Made by a program: the position numbers and the translations under genes | Notes under the pieces: model-generated | Databases searched by the model: none | What the model saw: the letters and a program-made list of their open reading frames with translations, nothing else | Told to the model about the DNA's origin: nothing | DNA from: Hoeflea sp. | Lineage (GTDB): Bacteria > Pseudomonadota > Alphaproteobacteria > Rhizobiales > Rhizobiaceae | Direction: 5' to 3' | Assembly (NCBI GenBank): GCA_019084245.1 | Contig: JAHRFE010000028.1 | Location: forward strand, 310,001 to 374,000 | Length of the DNA stretch: 64,000 nt | Shown: piece after piece, positions 1 through 9,313 of the stretch | Position numbering within the stretch: position 1 is the stretch's first letter | How the letters are laid out: every line of letters begins with the position of its first letter

Positions 1-921
1 GCCCAGACGGTGCCACTCATTCTCGAGACCGGCAGCGAGGACGGCTACCAGCTCCTCGACACGGGCGTGAACGTTTTGGGACAGGGCGAGAAGCTCGAGC
101 AATATGGAAGCCTCCGCATTGTCCGCCCCGAGGCGCAGGCGTTGTGGGCGCGGGGCCTCGCCGATGGCGTCTGGGACCGGGCGGATGCGGTGTTTACCGG
201 CGACATGGACGAGGACGGGATCGGGCGCTGGGCGTTTCCGAACGTGCCGCTGGGCGAGACCTGGCCGATGAAACTGCTCGGCGTCGATTTTCACGGACGG
301 CTGACCTCGTTCCGGCATGTCGGCGTGTTTCCCGAACAGATCGCGCACTGGCGCTGGATGGCGGACCGGATCACCGAGACCAAACGACCGCTCAAGGTGC
401 TCAACCTGTTCGGCTATACCGGCGTCGCCTCGCTGGTGGCGGCAAAGGCGGGCGCCGAAGTCACCCATGTCGACGCTTCGAAGAAAGCCATTGGCTGGGC
501 GCGCGAGAACCAGACGCTGGCCAGGCTCGAGGACAAGCCTATCCGCTGGATCTGCGAGGACGCGATGAAGTTCATCGCGCGGGAAGAGCGCCGCGGCAGC
601 CGCTACGACATCATCCTCACCGATCCGCCGAAATTCGGCCGCGGACCCAATGGCGAGGTCTGGCAATTGTTCGAGCACCTGCCGCTGATGCTCGACATCT
701 GCCGCGAGCTTCTGAGTCCGAAGCCGGTGGGTCTGGTGCTGACGGCGTACTCGATCCGCGCCTCGTTCTACTCGATCCACGAATTGATGCGCGAAACCAT
801 GCGCGGCGCCGGCGGCCGGGTGGAATCGGGCGAGCTGATCATCCGCGAGAGCGGCAAGCCCGATCCGGCCGATTGCCGCGCGCTGTCGACCTCGCTGTTT
901 GCACGGTGGCTGCCGCAATGA
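1..921 (+). CDS. Class I SAM-dependent methyltransferase (RlmI/RlmK-like), possibly 5'-partial
   Basis: Transfers a methyl group from S-adenosylmethionine, probably to RNA, because the architecture (short N-terminal domain, then a Rossmann methyltransferase) resembles the rRNA large-subunit cytosine methyltransferase family. Counting from the GTG at 10, the SAM-binding loop NLFGYTGVAS lies at about residues 132-141, the acidic ribose-binding VDAS near 154, and the catalytic-type DPPKFGRG near 205-212. The frame stays open from base 1 to the GTG at 10, so the true start may lie outside the window; from that GTG it has 303 residues. Its TGA overlaps the ATG of the next gene (ATGA), so the two are translationally coupled and both are RNA-modification type genes. 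The exact substrate is not determinable here. Confidence 0.85.
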   Translation, partial: AQTVPLILETGSEDGYQLLDTGVNVLGQGEKLEQYGSLRIVRPEAQALWARGLADGVWDRADAVFTGDMDEDGIGRWAFPNVPLGETWPMKLLGVDFHGRLTSFRHVGVFPEQIAHWRWMADRITETKRPLKVLNLFGYTGVASLVAAKAGAEVTHVDASKKAIGWARENQTLARLEDKPIRWICEDAMKFIAREERRGSRYDIILTDPPKFGRGPNGEVWQLFEHLPLMLDICRELLSPKPVGLVLTAYSIRASFYSIHELMRETMRGAGGRVESGELIIRESGKPDPADCRALSTSLFARWLPQ

Positions 922-1781
922 GCGATCACCAGACACAGACCGGGGCCGGACGGGTGGGGCAAGTGAAGGAGATCACCAGCCTGTCCAATCCGGTGATCAA
1001 GGACATCCGCGCGCTGTCGATGAAGAAGCACCGCGACGAGACCGGAACCTTCCTGGCCGAAGGCCTGAAGCTGGTGATTGACGCGATCGAGCTCAGCTGG
1101 GCGATCCGCACGCTCATCTACGCCAAGGGCCAGCGCGGCAAGGCGCAGGTCGAGAAGATCGCAGCGCTGACGGTGGCGCGCGGCGGGCTGGTGCTCGAAG
1201 TCACCGACAAGGTGCTGACCGCGATCACGCGCCGCGACAATCCGCAGGCCGTCATCGCGGTGTTCGAGAGCCGCGTCACGGCGCTCGATGCGGTGAGGCT
1301 CAAGCCGGATGAGACATGGGTGGCGCTCGACCGGGTGCGCGATCCCGGCAATCTCGGCACCATCATCCGCACGGCGGATGCGGCAGGGGCTGCGGGCGTG
1401 ATGCTGATCGGCGACACGGTCGATCCGTTTTCCACCGAAACGGTGCGCGCCACCATGGGCTCGATCTTCGCGGTGCCGCTGGTGCGGACCTCGGAGAAGG
1501 AATTTCTCGCCTGGTCGAAGAAAACGTCCCCCCTGCTGGTCGGCAGCCACCTCAAGGGCAGCGTCGATTACCGCACCATCGGCTACAAGGGCCAACCGGT
1601 GGTGCTGCTGATGGGCAATGAGCAGGCGGGCCTGCCCGAGACGCTGGCGGACGCCTGCGGCAAGCTCGCGCGGATTCCCCAGGCCGGCCGGGCCGATTCG
1701 CTCAACCTGGCTATTGCCACCGGCGTGATGCTATTTGAAGCGCGGCGGCATTGTCTCGATCTGGGAGACCCCGCCCCGTGA
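918..1781 (+). CDS. TrmH/SpoU-family RNA 2'-O-methyltransferase
   Basis: Predicted 287-residue SPOUT-fold enzyme that 2'-O-methylates a tRNA or rRNA nucleotide using SAM. The N-terminal substrate-binding domain begins with the typical EITSLSNPVIKDIRAL segment. The C-terminal SpoU domain shows motif 1 (DPGNLGTIIRTADAAG), motif 2 (LLMGNEQAGLP) and motif 3 (IPQAGRADSLNLAIA), which form the trefoil-knot SAM site. I chose the ATG at 918 because it overlaps the upstream TGA and the protein then starts just before the conserved N-terminus; the frame is open further upstream, but that is a shadow of the preceding gene. Its own stop overlaps the GTG of lspA. The target nucleotide (RlmB-like or another) cannot be assigned. 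Confidence 0.9.
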   Translation: MSDHQTQTGAGRVGQVKEITSLSNPVIKDIRALSMKKHRDETGTFLAEGLKLVIDAIELSWAIRTLIYAKGQRGKAQVEKIAALTVARGGLVLEVTDKVLTAITRRDNPQAVIAVFESRVTALDAVRLKPDETWVALDRVRDPGNLGTIIRTADAAGAAGVMLIGDTVDPFSTETVRATMGSIFAVPLVRTSEKEFLAWSKKTSPLLVGSHLKGSVDYRTIGYKGQPVVLLMGNEQAGLPETLADACGKLARIPQAGRADSLNLAIATGVMLFEARRHCLDLGDPAP

Positions 1782-2287
1782 CCCCGACTTCGCAGCGCCA
1801 CTCCATGATGAGCCGGATTTTCCCCATGGTGTCGCTGGTGACGGGTGCTGTCGCGCTCGACCAGGTGATCAAATGGCTGGTGGAAACCCGGCTGCCGTTT
1901 CACGAGATGGTGCCGGTGATCCCGATGCTGGCGCTCTACCGCACCTGGAACGAGGGCATTGCGTTTTCCCTGCTGCGCGACATGCCCGATACCTGGCTGC
2001 TGGCGTTGACGGCGGTGGTGATCGTCTTCGTTTCCTATCTGTGGTGGCGCAATCCGCCCGGCCGGCCGATTGCGCATTTCGGTTTCGCGCTGATCATCAG
2101 CGGCGCGCTCGGCAACCTGATCGACCGGGCAGTCTATGGTCACGTGGTCGACTATATCCTGTTTCACACCGAAACCTGGTCCTTTGCCGTGTTCAATCTT
2201 GCCGACAGCTTCATCAGCGTCGGTGCCGCAATGATCGTTCTTGATGAGCTGATCGTGGTCCTCAAAGACCGCAAAACTCGCAAATGA
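1778..2287 (+). CDS. lspA: Lipoprotein signal peptidase (signal peptidase II)
   Basis: Inner-membrane aspartyl protease that removes the signal peptide of diacylglyceryl-modified prolipoproteins. Four hydrophobic segments are visible. The family blocks are present: ALDQVIKWLV near the N-terminus, the NLIDR block carrying the first catalytic aspartate, and FNLADSFI carrying the second. The GTG at 1778 overlaps the upstream TGA (GTGA) and has a GGAGA about ten bases upstream, giving 169 residues; an ATG at 1805 would give the more usual 160 and is equally possible. It is the third gene of an overlapping operon with the two methyltransferases. Confidence 0.93.
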   Translation: MTPTSQRHSMMSRIFPMVSLVTGAVALDQVIKWLVETRLPFHEMVPVIPMLALYRTWNEGIAFSLLRDMPDTWLLALTAVVIVFVSYLWWRNPPGRPIAHFGFALIISGALGNLIDRAVYGHVVDYILFHTETWSFAVFNLADSFISVGAAMIVLDELIVVLKDRKTRK

Positions 2288-2358
2288 CCTGACGGATCCG
2301 GCCTTGATCTTGGGGCCGGGGCGGGTCAGTCTGGACCCACACATCATGAGGAGCTTCC

Positions 2359-3363
2359 ATGCAAGACCGTTTCAAGGGCATTCTGCTCACCCGCGACGAG
2401 AACAAGGTGATGTCGGTCAACGTGACCGAGCTTGGCCTTGAGGACCTGATGGAGGGCGACGTCGTCGTCGAGGTCGAGTGGACCACCATCAACTACAAGG
2501 ACGGGCTGGCGATCACCGGCAAGGGTCCGGTGGTGCGGCGCTGGCCGATGGTGCCGGGGATTGACTGCGCCGGCACGGTGGTGCGGTCGGACAATGCCCG
2601 CTTCAAGCCCGGCGACACGGTGATCCTCAACGGCTTTGGCGTCGGCGAGACCCACACCGGAGCCTACGCGGCCTACGCCCGGCTCAAGGGCGACTGGCTG
2701 ATCCCGATGCCCGAAGGCATGGATGGCCGCTCGGCGATGGCGATCGGCACCGCCGGCTACACCGCCATGCTCTCGGTGATGGCGCTCGAACGCCACGGCA
2801 TCACGCCGGATCGCGGCCCGGTGGTGGTCACCGGCGCCAATGGCGGCGTCGGAACGGTGGCGATCGCCCTGCTCGGCAAGCTCGGCTACGAGGTGATTGC
2901 CTCCACCGGCCGCACCGAGGAGGCGGATTTCCTCAAGAGCCTCGGCGCGTCGGAAATCATTCATCGCGACGAATTGTCGGGCCCGGCCAAGCCGCTCGCC
3001 AAGGAACGCTGGGCAGGCGGCATCGATGCTGTCGGCAGCCACACATTGGCGAACGTGCTGTCGATGACCTCCTATGGCGGCGCAGTCGCTGCCTGCGGCC
3101 TGGCGCAGGGCATGGATCTGCCTTCATCGGTCGCGCCGTTCATCCTGCGCGGCGTCTCGCTGCTGGGCATCGATTCGGTGATGGCACCGCTCGCGCTCCG
3201 CCAGGAAGCCTGGTCGCGACTGGTTCAGGATCTCGACATCGCCAAGCTCGAGGCGCTGTCGAGCGAAGTGGGCTTTGACGGCATTGTCGATGCGGCACAT
3301 GCCATCATCGACGGCAAAATCCGCGGCCGCGTCGTGGTCAATATGAAACAGACAAATGCGTGA
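2359..3363 (+). CDS. acuI: Acrylyl-CoA reductase-type MDR oxidoreductase (AcuI/YhdH)
   Basis: Zinc-independent medium-chain dehydrogenase/reductase of 334 residues. Characterised AcuI enzymes use NADPH to reduce acryloyl-CoA to propionyl-CoA, for example in DMSP or 3-hydroxypropionate metabolism. Visible features are the N-terminal NYKDGLAITGKG and VPGIDCAGTV blocks typical of YhdH/AcuI, and a nucleotide-binding loop VTGANGGVGTVA at about residue 155. No structural zinc cysteine cluster is present, as expected. A GAGGAG ribosome site precedes the ATG. No DMSP genes are adjacent, so acryloyl-CoA as substrate is inferred from family only. Confidence 0.85.
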   Translation: MQDRFKGILLTRDENKVMSVNVTELGLEDLMEGDVVVEVEWTTINYKDGLAITGKGPVVRRWPMVPGIDCAGTVVRSDNARFKPGDTVILNGFGVGETHTGAYAAYARLKGDWLIPMPEGMDGRSAMAIGTAGYTAMLSVMALERHGITPDRGPVVVTGANGGVGTVAIALLGKLGYEVIASTGRTEEADFLKSLGASEIIHRDELSGPAKPLAKERWAGGIDAVGSHTLANVLSMTSYGGAVAACGLAQGMDLPSSVAPFILRGVSLLGIDSVMAPLALRQEAWSRLVQDLDIAKLEALSSEVGFDGIVDAAHAIIDGKIRGRVVVNMKQTNA

Positions 3364-3403
3364 TCGTTAAAATTCGAGGCTTTTGACAAAAACTTTGCTT
3401 ACC

Positions 3404-3425
3404 GGGCCCGTGCTATCACGGGCCC
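3404..3425 (+). promoter_or_regulatory. Perfect hairpin abutting the histidine-kinase start codon
   Basis: GGGCCCGTG (3404-3412), loop CTAT, then CACGGGCCC (3417-3425) form a perfect 9-bp stem whose last base touches the ATG at 3426. There is no room for a free Shine-Dalgarno site. A TTGACA (3383-3388) lies upstream but has no well-spaced -10 partner. It could be the 3' hairpin of acuI (there is no U-tract) or a translation-control structure. Confidence 0.5.
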
Positions 3426-5759
3426 ATGAGCACAGAACCGCGACGACTCCAGGACGCACTTCACCAGGCCCTGAACCAGCCGCTGGGCCGGCACATCTCC
3501 GCGCCGCATCAGGCCCCGGATGTCATTCCGCCGGTGCACTATCCCGTTCCTGGCGAGTTTGCGCATGGCAACCACCGAGAAATCGGCACGCCGGGTTCGG
3601 CCTCCGGGGCGCTGTTTGCCGTCTCGGCCGCGATGGCCGCGACGGCGCTTTCGGTGGCGTTCAACGCGCCGGCGCTGCTGCTTGCCTCGGTCGCTGGGCT
3701 GGCGGTCTACGCCGCAATGCCCCTCCTGCAGCGCTCCGTCAAGCACGCCCCATCGGGACATCCGGCCCGCGCCATGGCCGAAAAGGCAGCGCTTGCCGAA
3801 CGCGATATCGACCGCAACTGGGAACTGGGCGAATTTTCCGGGCAATTGGCCACGGTCTTCGACGCGCTCGGCGACATGGTCGTTGCCTGCAACCTCGATG
3901 GCCGCATCGTCTATGCCAACGAGACCTTCCGGACAGTGACTGGCTCGGACAACCCCGCCGGGCTGACGCTTGCCATGGCGGGCATCGAGCCGGTGGAAAA
4001 CGAGACAACCGGCGCGCGCGAACTGGTGCTGGGCGAAGGTGACACCCAGACCATCTGGACCTGGCATGAAACCGCCTCGCGCGATCCCTCGTCGGGCGAG
4101 CTGTTCGTCAATTGCATCGGCCGCAATGTCACCGCGGCGCGCAAGGCGGAGGCCGAACTGGTCGAGGCGCGGGAAAAGGCGGAAGCCGCAAACCATGCCA
4201 AGTCGCGATTCCTCGCCACTGTCAGCCACGAGATCCGCACACCGCTGAACGGTATTCTGGGCATGACCCATCTGCTGGAGCAGACCGAGACCACACCCGA
4301 GCAGGCGAGCTATCTCAAGACCGCGCGCGAATCCGGCCAGTCGCTGCTGTCATTGATCGAGGATCTGCTCGACGTCACCTCGATCGAGGCCGGACGGCTG
4401 CATCTGCGCCATGAAGAGGGCGACCTTGAGGAACTGGTCAACGGGGTGTGCGAACTGATGGCGTCGCGCGCCCATGAAAAGGGCATCGAGATCGCCGTCC
4501 ACATCGCGCCCGAGGCACCGCGGAAGATCACTTCCGATATTGGCCGCTTGCGCCAGGTCCTGTTCAATCTGGTTGGCAACGCCATCAAGTTCACCGAGAG
4601 CGGCGGTGTGCTGATCGAGGTCGGGCGGCAGGACTCACAGCTGGCCTTCATCGTCTCGGACACCGGTCCGGGCCTGAAGGACGCCGACAAGGAGCGGATC
4701 TTCAACGAATTCGAACGCGCCGACAACGGCCCGACCCGCAAGCAGGGCGGCGCCGGTCTCGGCCTGTCGATCTCGGCGCGAATCGTGGCGGCGCTGGGCG
4801 GGCGCATCGGCGTCACCTCAAGGCTTGGGCAGGGCAGCACCTTCCAGTTCTCCGTGCCGGTCCGGGAGCTTGCCGAACCCGAAGCCGGCAAGCCGGTGCA
4901 GGGACCGCTGGCCGACCGCACCGTGCTGGTGATCGCCCCCCGGGGTCCGGTTTCGACGGCGCTGATGTGGACCATCCGGGATCTCGGCGGCATTGCCGAG
5001 ACCGCCGATGATGCCGACACCATGATGACGGCGCTCACACGGCTCTACCGCTCGGGCACGCCGCTCAGCGACATCATTGTCGACCGGCGGCTTGCCGACC
5101 GCGCCGAGGCGCTGCTCGCGGCGGCGCCGGCGGAATTTGCCACCGGCATTGCCCGCACCCTGGTGATTGCGCCCGAGGACAGCCGCGATCTGGAAAAACA
5201 TGCCGTTCACGGAGCCGATGCCTGGCTGGTGCGGCCGGTGCGGCGCGAATCGCTCGTCAATGTGCTGACCCGCCGTGATGACCGGGATGACCGCGACAGG
5301 CTGAGCGCCAGGCAGCGCCCCGCGGTGCTCGAACGCTCCTCGGACAATCCCACGCTGGATATTCTGCTGGCAGAAGATGACCCGGTCAATGCGCTGGTGG
5401 TGCGCAAGATGCTGGCCCGCCAGGGACATCGGGTGACCGTTGTCGAAAACGGCCGCGACCTGGTCAGCGAAGCCATGGAGCGTCCAGGCGGCGTGCCTGG
5501 CTATGATCTCGTCATCACCGATCTGTCGATGCCGGAGCTTGATGGCCGCAGCGCGATTCTCCAGATCCGCGCCGAGGAGGCCGCAGGCCAGCTGTCGCGG
5601 CTTCCAGTGATCGTGCTGTCGGCCGATGGGCAGGCCTCGACCCGCGACAGTCTGCTTGCCGCCGGCGCCGATGGCCACGCGGAAAAACCGGTCGATCCGG
5701 ACTGGCTCCTGCAGCTTGCGACCGTCACTGCGCGCAAAAGATCGCGTGCTGCAGGCTGA
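3426..5759 (+). CDS. Hybrid sensor histidine kinase/response regulator
   Basis: 777-residue membrane-anchored hybrid kinase. Order of parts: a hydrophobic N-terminal region at about 58-105 (one or two membrane spans), a PAS-like sensor segment at about 140-220, a short coiled region, and a HisKA box [10 protein letters not shown] with phospho-acceptor His268. Next come an HATPase_c domain with N, G1 and G2 blocks ([26 protein letters not shown]), a degenerate receiver-like linker at about 490-615, and a C-terminal receiver with LAEDD and phospho-acceptor Asp699 in [11 protein letters not shown]. No HPt domain or cognate regulator is adjacent, so phosphate probably passes to an external phosphotransfer protein. 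The signal is unknown. The start follows the hairpin described separately. Confidence 0.9.
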   Translation: MSTEPRRLQDALHQALNQPLGRHISAPHQAPDVIPPVHYPVPGEFAHGNHREIGTPGSASGALFAVSAAMAATALSVAFNAPALLLASVAGLAVYAAMPLLQRSVKHAPSGHPARAMAEKAALAERDIDRNWELGEFSGQLATVFDALGDMVVACNLDGRIVYANETFRTVTGSDNPAGLTLAMAGIEPVENETTGARELVLGEGDTQTIWTWHETASRDPSSGELFVNCIGRNVTAARKAEAELVEAREKAEAANHAKSRFLATVSHEIRTPLNGILGMTHLLEQTETTPEQASYLKTARESGQSLLSLIEDLLDVTSIEAGRLHLRHEEGDLEELVNGVCELMASRAHEKGIEIAVHIAPEAPRKITSDIGRLRQVLFNLVGNAIKFTESGGVLIEVGRQDSQLAFIVSDTGPGLKDADKERIFNEFERADNGPTRKQGGAGLGLSISARIVAALGGRIGVTSRLGQGSTFQFSVPVRELAEPEAGKPVQGPLADRTVLVIAPRGPVSTALMWTIRDLGGIAETADDADTMMTALTRLYRSGTPLSDIIVDRRLADRAEALLAAAPAEFATGIARTLVIAPEDSRDLEKHAVHGADAWLVRPVRRESLVNVLTRRDDRDDRDRLSARQRPAVLERSSDNPTLDILLAEDDPVNALVVRKMLARQGHRVTVVENGRDLVSEAMERPGGVPGYDLVITDLSMPELDGRSAILQIRAEEAAGQLSRLPVIVLSADGQASTRDSLLAAGADGHAEKPVDPDWLLQLATVTARKRSRAAG

Positions 5760-5762
5760 GAG

Positions 5763-5781
5763 TTACACTGTGAAAGTGTAA
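5763..5781 (+). terminator. Hairpin just after the histidine kinase stop
   Basis: TTACACT (5763-5769) pairs perfectly with AGTGTAA (5775-5781) across a 5-base loop, flanked by GAG and CTC that could extend the stem. It starts four bases after the TGA. No clear U-tract follows, so it is a 3'-end stem or weak terminator rather than a canonical one. Confidence 0.4.
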
Positions 5782-5932
5782 ATCTCCGGCATCGCTCGAA
5801 GGTCTCCACTGCGCGCTGGATGCAGCAAAACACGTAAATACCTTGATGCGACCATATACGGGATGGCAAATGTCACTCGGATGTCGCAGAATCATGGTTG
5901 AACCCCGCCATAACCCAAGCGGGAGAACACCC

Positions 5933-6802
5933 ATGGAAACGCACGTGCAACGGCCTTTGTCAAAGCCCTTCCTCGCACCGGTCGCGAAGTTTCAACCGGC
6001 GAACCCGATCCTCGGACGCATCGGATCTCTGGAAGTGCGTCTGGCGGCTTCCCTGAGCGAAGTCGAAGCGGCGCAAGCGATCCGTTACCGGGTCTTTGTC
6101 GAGGAAATGGGTGCGCAGCTTCCCGCCGAAGCGATGATGCAGAAACGCGACTATGACACCATCGACCGCTATTGCGATCACCTGATTGTGCTCGATACGG
6201 CGCTCGCAGGGGACACCGAGGAGCAGATCGTCGGCACCTACAGGCTGCTCAGGCAGGAAGTGGCGGCGCGCCATGACGGGTTTTACTCGCAAAGCGAATT
6301 CGATGTGATGGACCTGGTCGGACGCAATCCCGACAAGCGCTTTCTCGAGCTTGGCCGCTCCTGCGTGCTGCGCGAATACCGCACCCGCCGGACGCTCGAA
6401 GCGCTGTGGCAGGGCAACTGGGCCTACGCGCTCAACCATGATGTCGATGTGATGTTCGGATGCGCCTCGTTTCCGGGCGACAGGCCCTATGCGCATGCGC
6501 TGGCGCTGTCGTTCCTCAACCAGACCGCGGCAGCGAACGCAGACTGGAGCGTCCGCGCCATTGCCGGCCGCGGCCTGTCGATGGACATGATGCCTGTCGA
6601 GGCGATCAATCCGCGTGCGGCGATCGCCGCGATGCCGCCGCTGGTCAAGGGCTATCTCCGGGTCGGCGCGCTGGTCTCATCCGAGGCGGTGGTCGATCTC
6701 GCCTTCCGCACCACCGATGTGCTGGTGATGCTGCCGGTCAAGCAGATCAACGGCCGCTACATCAACCATTACGGCGCCGACGCCTCCCGCTTTGCTGCTT
6801 GA
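5933..6802 (+). CDS. olsB: L-ornithine N-alpha-acyltransferase (ornithine lipid synthesis, OlsB-type)
   Basis: 289-residue GNAT-like acyltransferase. OlsB transfers a 3-hydroxyacyl group from acyl-ACP to the alpha-amino group of ornithine, giving lyso-ornithine lipid, the first step of phosphorus-free ornithine lipid synthesis. Family blocks seen: RYRVFVEEMGAQLP near residue 50, the long FLELGRSCVLREYRTRRTLEALWQ region, and FGCASFPG. The ATG at 5933 is chosen because GGGAG lies nine bases upstream; an in-frame ATG at 5843 would add 30 residues unlike the family. The OlsA partner, which adds the second acyl chain, is not in the window. Confidence 0.85.
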   Translation: METHVQRPLSKPFLAPVAKFQPANPILGRIGSLEVRLAASLSEVEAAQAIRYRVFVEEMGAQLPAEAMMQKRDYDTIDRYCDHLIVLDTALAGDTEEQIVGTYRLLRQEVAARHDGFYSQSEFDVMDLVGRNPDKRFLELGRSCVLREYRTRRTLEALWQGNWAYALNHDVDVMFGCASFPGDRPYAHALALSFLNQTAAANADWSVRAIAGRGLSMDMMPVEAINPRAAIAAMPPLVKGYLRVGALVSSEAVVDLAFRTTDVLVMLPVKQINGRYINHYGADASRFAA

Positions 6803-6870
6803 AGGCGAAGCATGACCGGGCTCGGGAAACCTGACGCCCGGTCATTCGCCTGGATCCGGCCTGAGCTTTC

Positions 6871-9156
6871 TCAACTCGCGGCGTTGTAGGCGGCGATCGC
6901 CGCCATGTTGACGATGTCGGAGTCCTTGGCGCCCATCGAGACGATCTGCACCGATTTGTTGAGCCCGACGAGCAGCGGTCCGATGACGGTGGAGCCGCCC
7001 AGTTCCTGCAACATCTTGGTCGAGATCGAGGCCGAGTGGAAGGCGGGCATGACCAGCACATTGGCGGTGCCCGAAAGCCGACAGAACGGATATTGCTCCA
7101 TCACCTGCGGATTGAGCGCCACGTCGGCGGCCATTTCGCCGTCATACTCGAAATCGACCCGGCGCTTGTCGAGGATCCTGACCGCCTCGCGGACCCGTTC
7201 CGAGCGTTCGCCCGTCGGGTGGCCGAAGGTGGAATAGGCCAGCATCGCCACCCGCGGCTCGTAGCCGAGCCGCCGCGCCATGCCGGCGGCCTCCTCGGCG
7301 ATGTCGGCCAGTTCCTCGGAATTGGGCATGTCGATCACCGCCGTGTCGGCCACGAACACGGTGCGGCCACGGCACAGGGCCAGCGACACGCCGATGGTCC
7401 GGTGACCGGGCCTGACGTCGATGCAGCGGAGAATGTCCTCAAGCGCGGTTGAATAGTTGCGCGTGGTGCCGGTCACCATGGCGTCAGCGTCGCCCAGCGC
7501 CACCATGCAGGCGCCGAAATGGTTGCGGTCGGTGTTGATCAGCCGCTGGCAGTCGCGGTGCAGATAGCCTTTGCGCTGCAGCCGTGCGTAGAGATAATCG
7601 GTGTAGGCCTCGACCCGGCGCGACACCCGGGCATTGACCAGTTCGATGCCCGGCCGGTCGAGATCGATGCCGGCGAGCCTGGCGGTTTCGCGCATCTGCT
7701 CCTCGCGACCGAGCAGGCAGGCGGTGCCGAGCCGCTGGTTCACATAGGAGACGGCGGCGCGCATCACCTGCTCTTCCTCGCCCTCGGCAAAGACCACCCG
7801 CTTGGGATGGCGGCGGACCCGTTCATAGAGCCGTTGCAGCGTCGAGGCGATCGGATCGCGCCGGGCAGACAGTTCCTGCGCATAGGCGTCCATGTTGAGG
7901 ATCGGCTTCTGCGCCACGCCCGAATCCATCGCAGCCTTCGCGACCGCGACCGGAATGGCCGAAATCAGGCGCGGATCGAACGGCACCGGGATGATGTATT
8001 GCGGGCCGAAGCGCGGCCGCACCCCCTGGTAGGCGGCCGCGACATCGTCGGGCACATCCTCGCGGGCGAGTGCCGCCAGCGCATTGGCGGCGGCGATCTT
8101 CATCTCCTCGTTGATCGTCGAGGCCCGGACATCGAGCGCGCCGCGGAAGATATAGGGAAAGCCCAGCACATTATTGACCTGGTTGGGATAATCCGAACGG
8201 CCGGTGGCCATGATCGCGTCATTGCGGATGCGGGCCACTTCCTCGGGCGTGATTTCCGGGTCCGGATTGGCCATGGCGAAGATGATCGGATTGGGCGCCA
8301 TCGCGCGGATCATGGCTTCGGTCAGCGAGCCCTTGACCGACAGGCCGAGCACCACGTCGGCGCCCTCCATGGCCTCGGCGAGCCCGCGCGCCGGGGTTTC
8401 GATCGCATGGGCCGATTTCCACTGGTTCATGCCCTCGGTGCGGCCCTTGAAGATCACGCCCTTGGTGTCGCACAAGGTAACATTCTGGGGCGCAAACCCC
8501 ATTGCCTTGAGCAGCTCGATACAGGCGATCGCCGCAGCTCCCGCGCCATTGCAGACGAGCTTCGTGGTCTTGAGATCGCGGCCGGTCAGGTGCAGCGCGT
8601 TGATCAGGCCGGCAACGGCGATGATCGCGGTGCCGTGCTGGTCGTCGTGAAACACCGGAATGTCCATGATCTCGCGCAGGCGTTGCTCGATGATGAAACA
8701 GTCGGGCGCCTTGATGTCCTCGAGATTGATGCCGCCGAAGCTCGGGCCCAGGAAACGCACGCAGTTGATGAACTCGTCAACGTTCTCGGTGTCGACTTCG
8801 AGATCGATGGAATCGACATCGGCGAAGCGCTTGAACAGCACCGCCTTGCCTTCCATCACCGGCTTGGAGGCCAGCGCGCCGAGATTGCCAAGCCCCAGAA
8901 TGGCGGTGCCGTTGGAGATCACCGCGACCAGATTGCCCTTGGCGGTGTAGTCAAACGCCCGCGATGGATCCTCGGCGATGGCCTTGACCGGAACCGCGAC
9001 GCCGGGCGAATAGGCGAGCGACAGGTCGCGCTGGGTCGACATCGGCTTGGTCGGGTTGATTTCGAGCTTGCCGGGCCTGCCGCGGGCGTGGAAATCCAGC
9101 GCCTCCTGGTCGGTTACCGCGGAAAACGAGCGATCTGGCTTGTCGGTGTCTGGCAT
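6871..9156 (-). CDS. maeB: NADP-dependent malic enzyme with phosphotransacetylase-like domain
   Basis: 761-residue bifunctional-looking malic enzyme that oxidatively decarboxylates malate to pyruvate. Residues 1 to about 430 form the malic-enzyme half, with the LSLAYSPGVA block, the catalytic FHDDQHGTAI segment and the nucleotide loop VCNGAGAAAIA. Residues from about 440 to the end match a phosphate acetyl/butyryltransferase domain, which in rhizobial DME/TME enzymes is regulatory rather than catalytic. The ATG at 9156 gives the family length; the frame is open for another 92 codons upstream but that is unsupported. It is divergent from mutS, an arrangement I recall for the NADP-dependent tme gene of rhizobia, hence the cofactor call. 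Confidence 0.9.
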   Translation of the reverse strand: MPDTDKPDRSFSAVTDQEALDFHARGRPGKLEINPTKPMSTQRDLSLAYSPGVAVPVKAIAEDPSRAFDYTAKGNLVAVISNGTAILGLGNLGALASKPVMEGKAVLFKRFADVDSIDLEVDTENVDEFINCVRFLGPSFGGINLEDIKAPDCFIIEQRLREIMDIPVFHDDQHGTAIIAVAGLINALHLTGRDLKTTKLVCNGAGAAAIACIELLKAMGFAPQNVTLCDTKGVIFKGRTEGMNQWKSAHAIETPARGLAEAMEGADVVLGLSVKGSLTEAMIRAMAPNPIIFAMANPDPEITPEEVARIRNDAIMATGRSDYPNQVNNVLGFPYIFRGALDVRASTINEEMKIAAANALAALAREDVPDDVAAAYQGVRPRFGPQYIIPVPFDPRLISAIPVAVAKAAMDSGVAQKPILNMDAYAQELSARRDPIASTLQRLYERVRRHPKRVVFAEGEEEQVMRAAVSYVNQRLGTACLLGREEQMRETARLAGIDLDRPGIELVNARVSRRVEAYTDYLYARLQRKGYLHRDCQRLINTDRNHFGACMVALGDADAMVTGTTRNYSTALEDILRCIDVRPGHRTIGVSLALCRGRTVFVADTAVIDMPNSEELADIAEEAAGMARRLGYEPRVAMLAYSTFGHPTGERSERVREAVRILDKRRVDFEYDGEMAADVALNPQVMEQYPFCRLSGTANVLVMPAFHSASISTKMLQELGGSTVIGPLLVGLNKSVQIVSMGAKDSDIVNMAAIAAYNAAS

Positions 9157-9313
9157 TGTTCCATCCCGTTGTGGGCGACCGTGTGAACGGCGCCTCAACC
9201 CTGTTGTCTTTGTCCTCGTCCCACCGTTAGGGTGGTTGGCGCGGCGTGTAAAGCCGACCGTCCGCTGAAGCTTACATCGCAAACCACTGAAAAACCAAGG
9301 CAGGCCCCTCCCC

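Noticed and set aside
144-1781. 545-codon frame including the TrmH-family gene
   Set aside because: Only the part from 918 onward matches the family; the rest is a shadow of the first methyltransferase.
7519-9186. 555-codon plus-strand frame antisense to the malic enzyme gene
   Set aside because: It is His/Arg/Ala-rich, has no family features and mirrors the conserved maeB coding frame; a GC-driven shadow.
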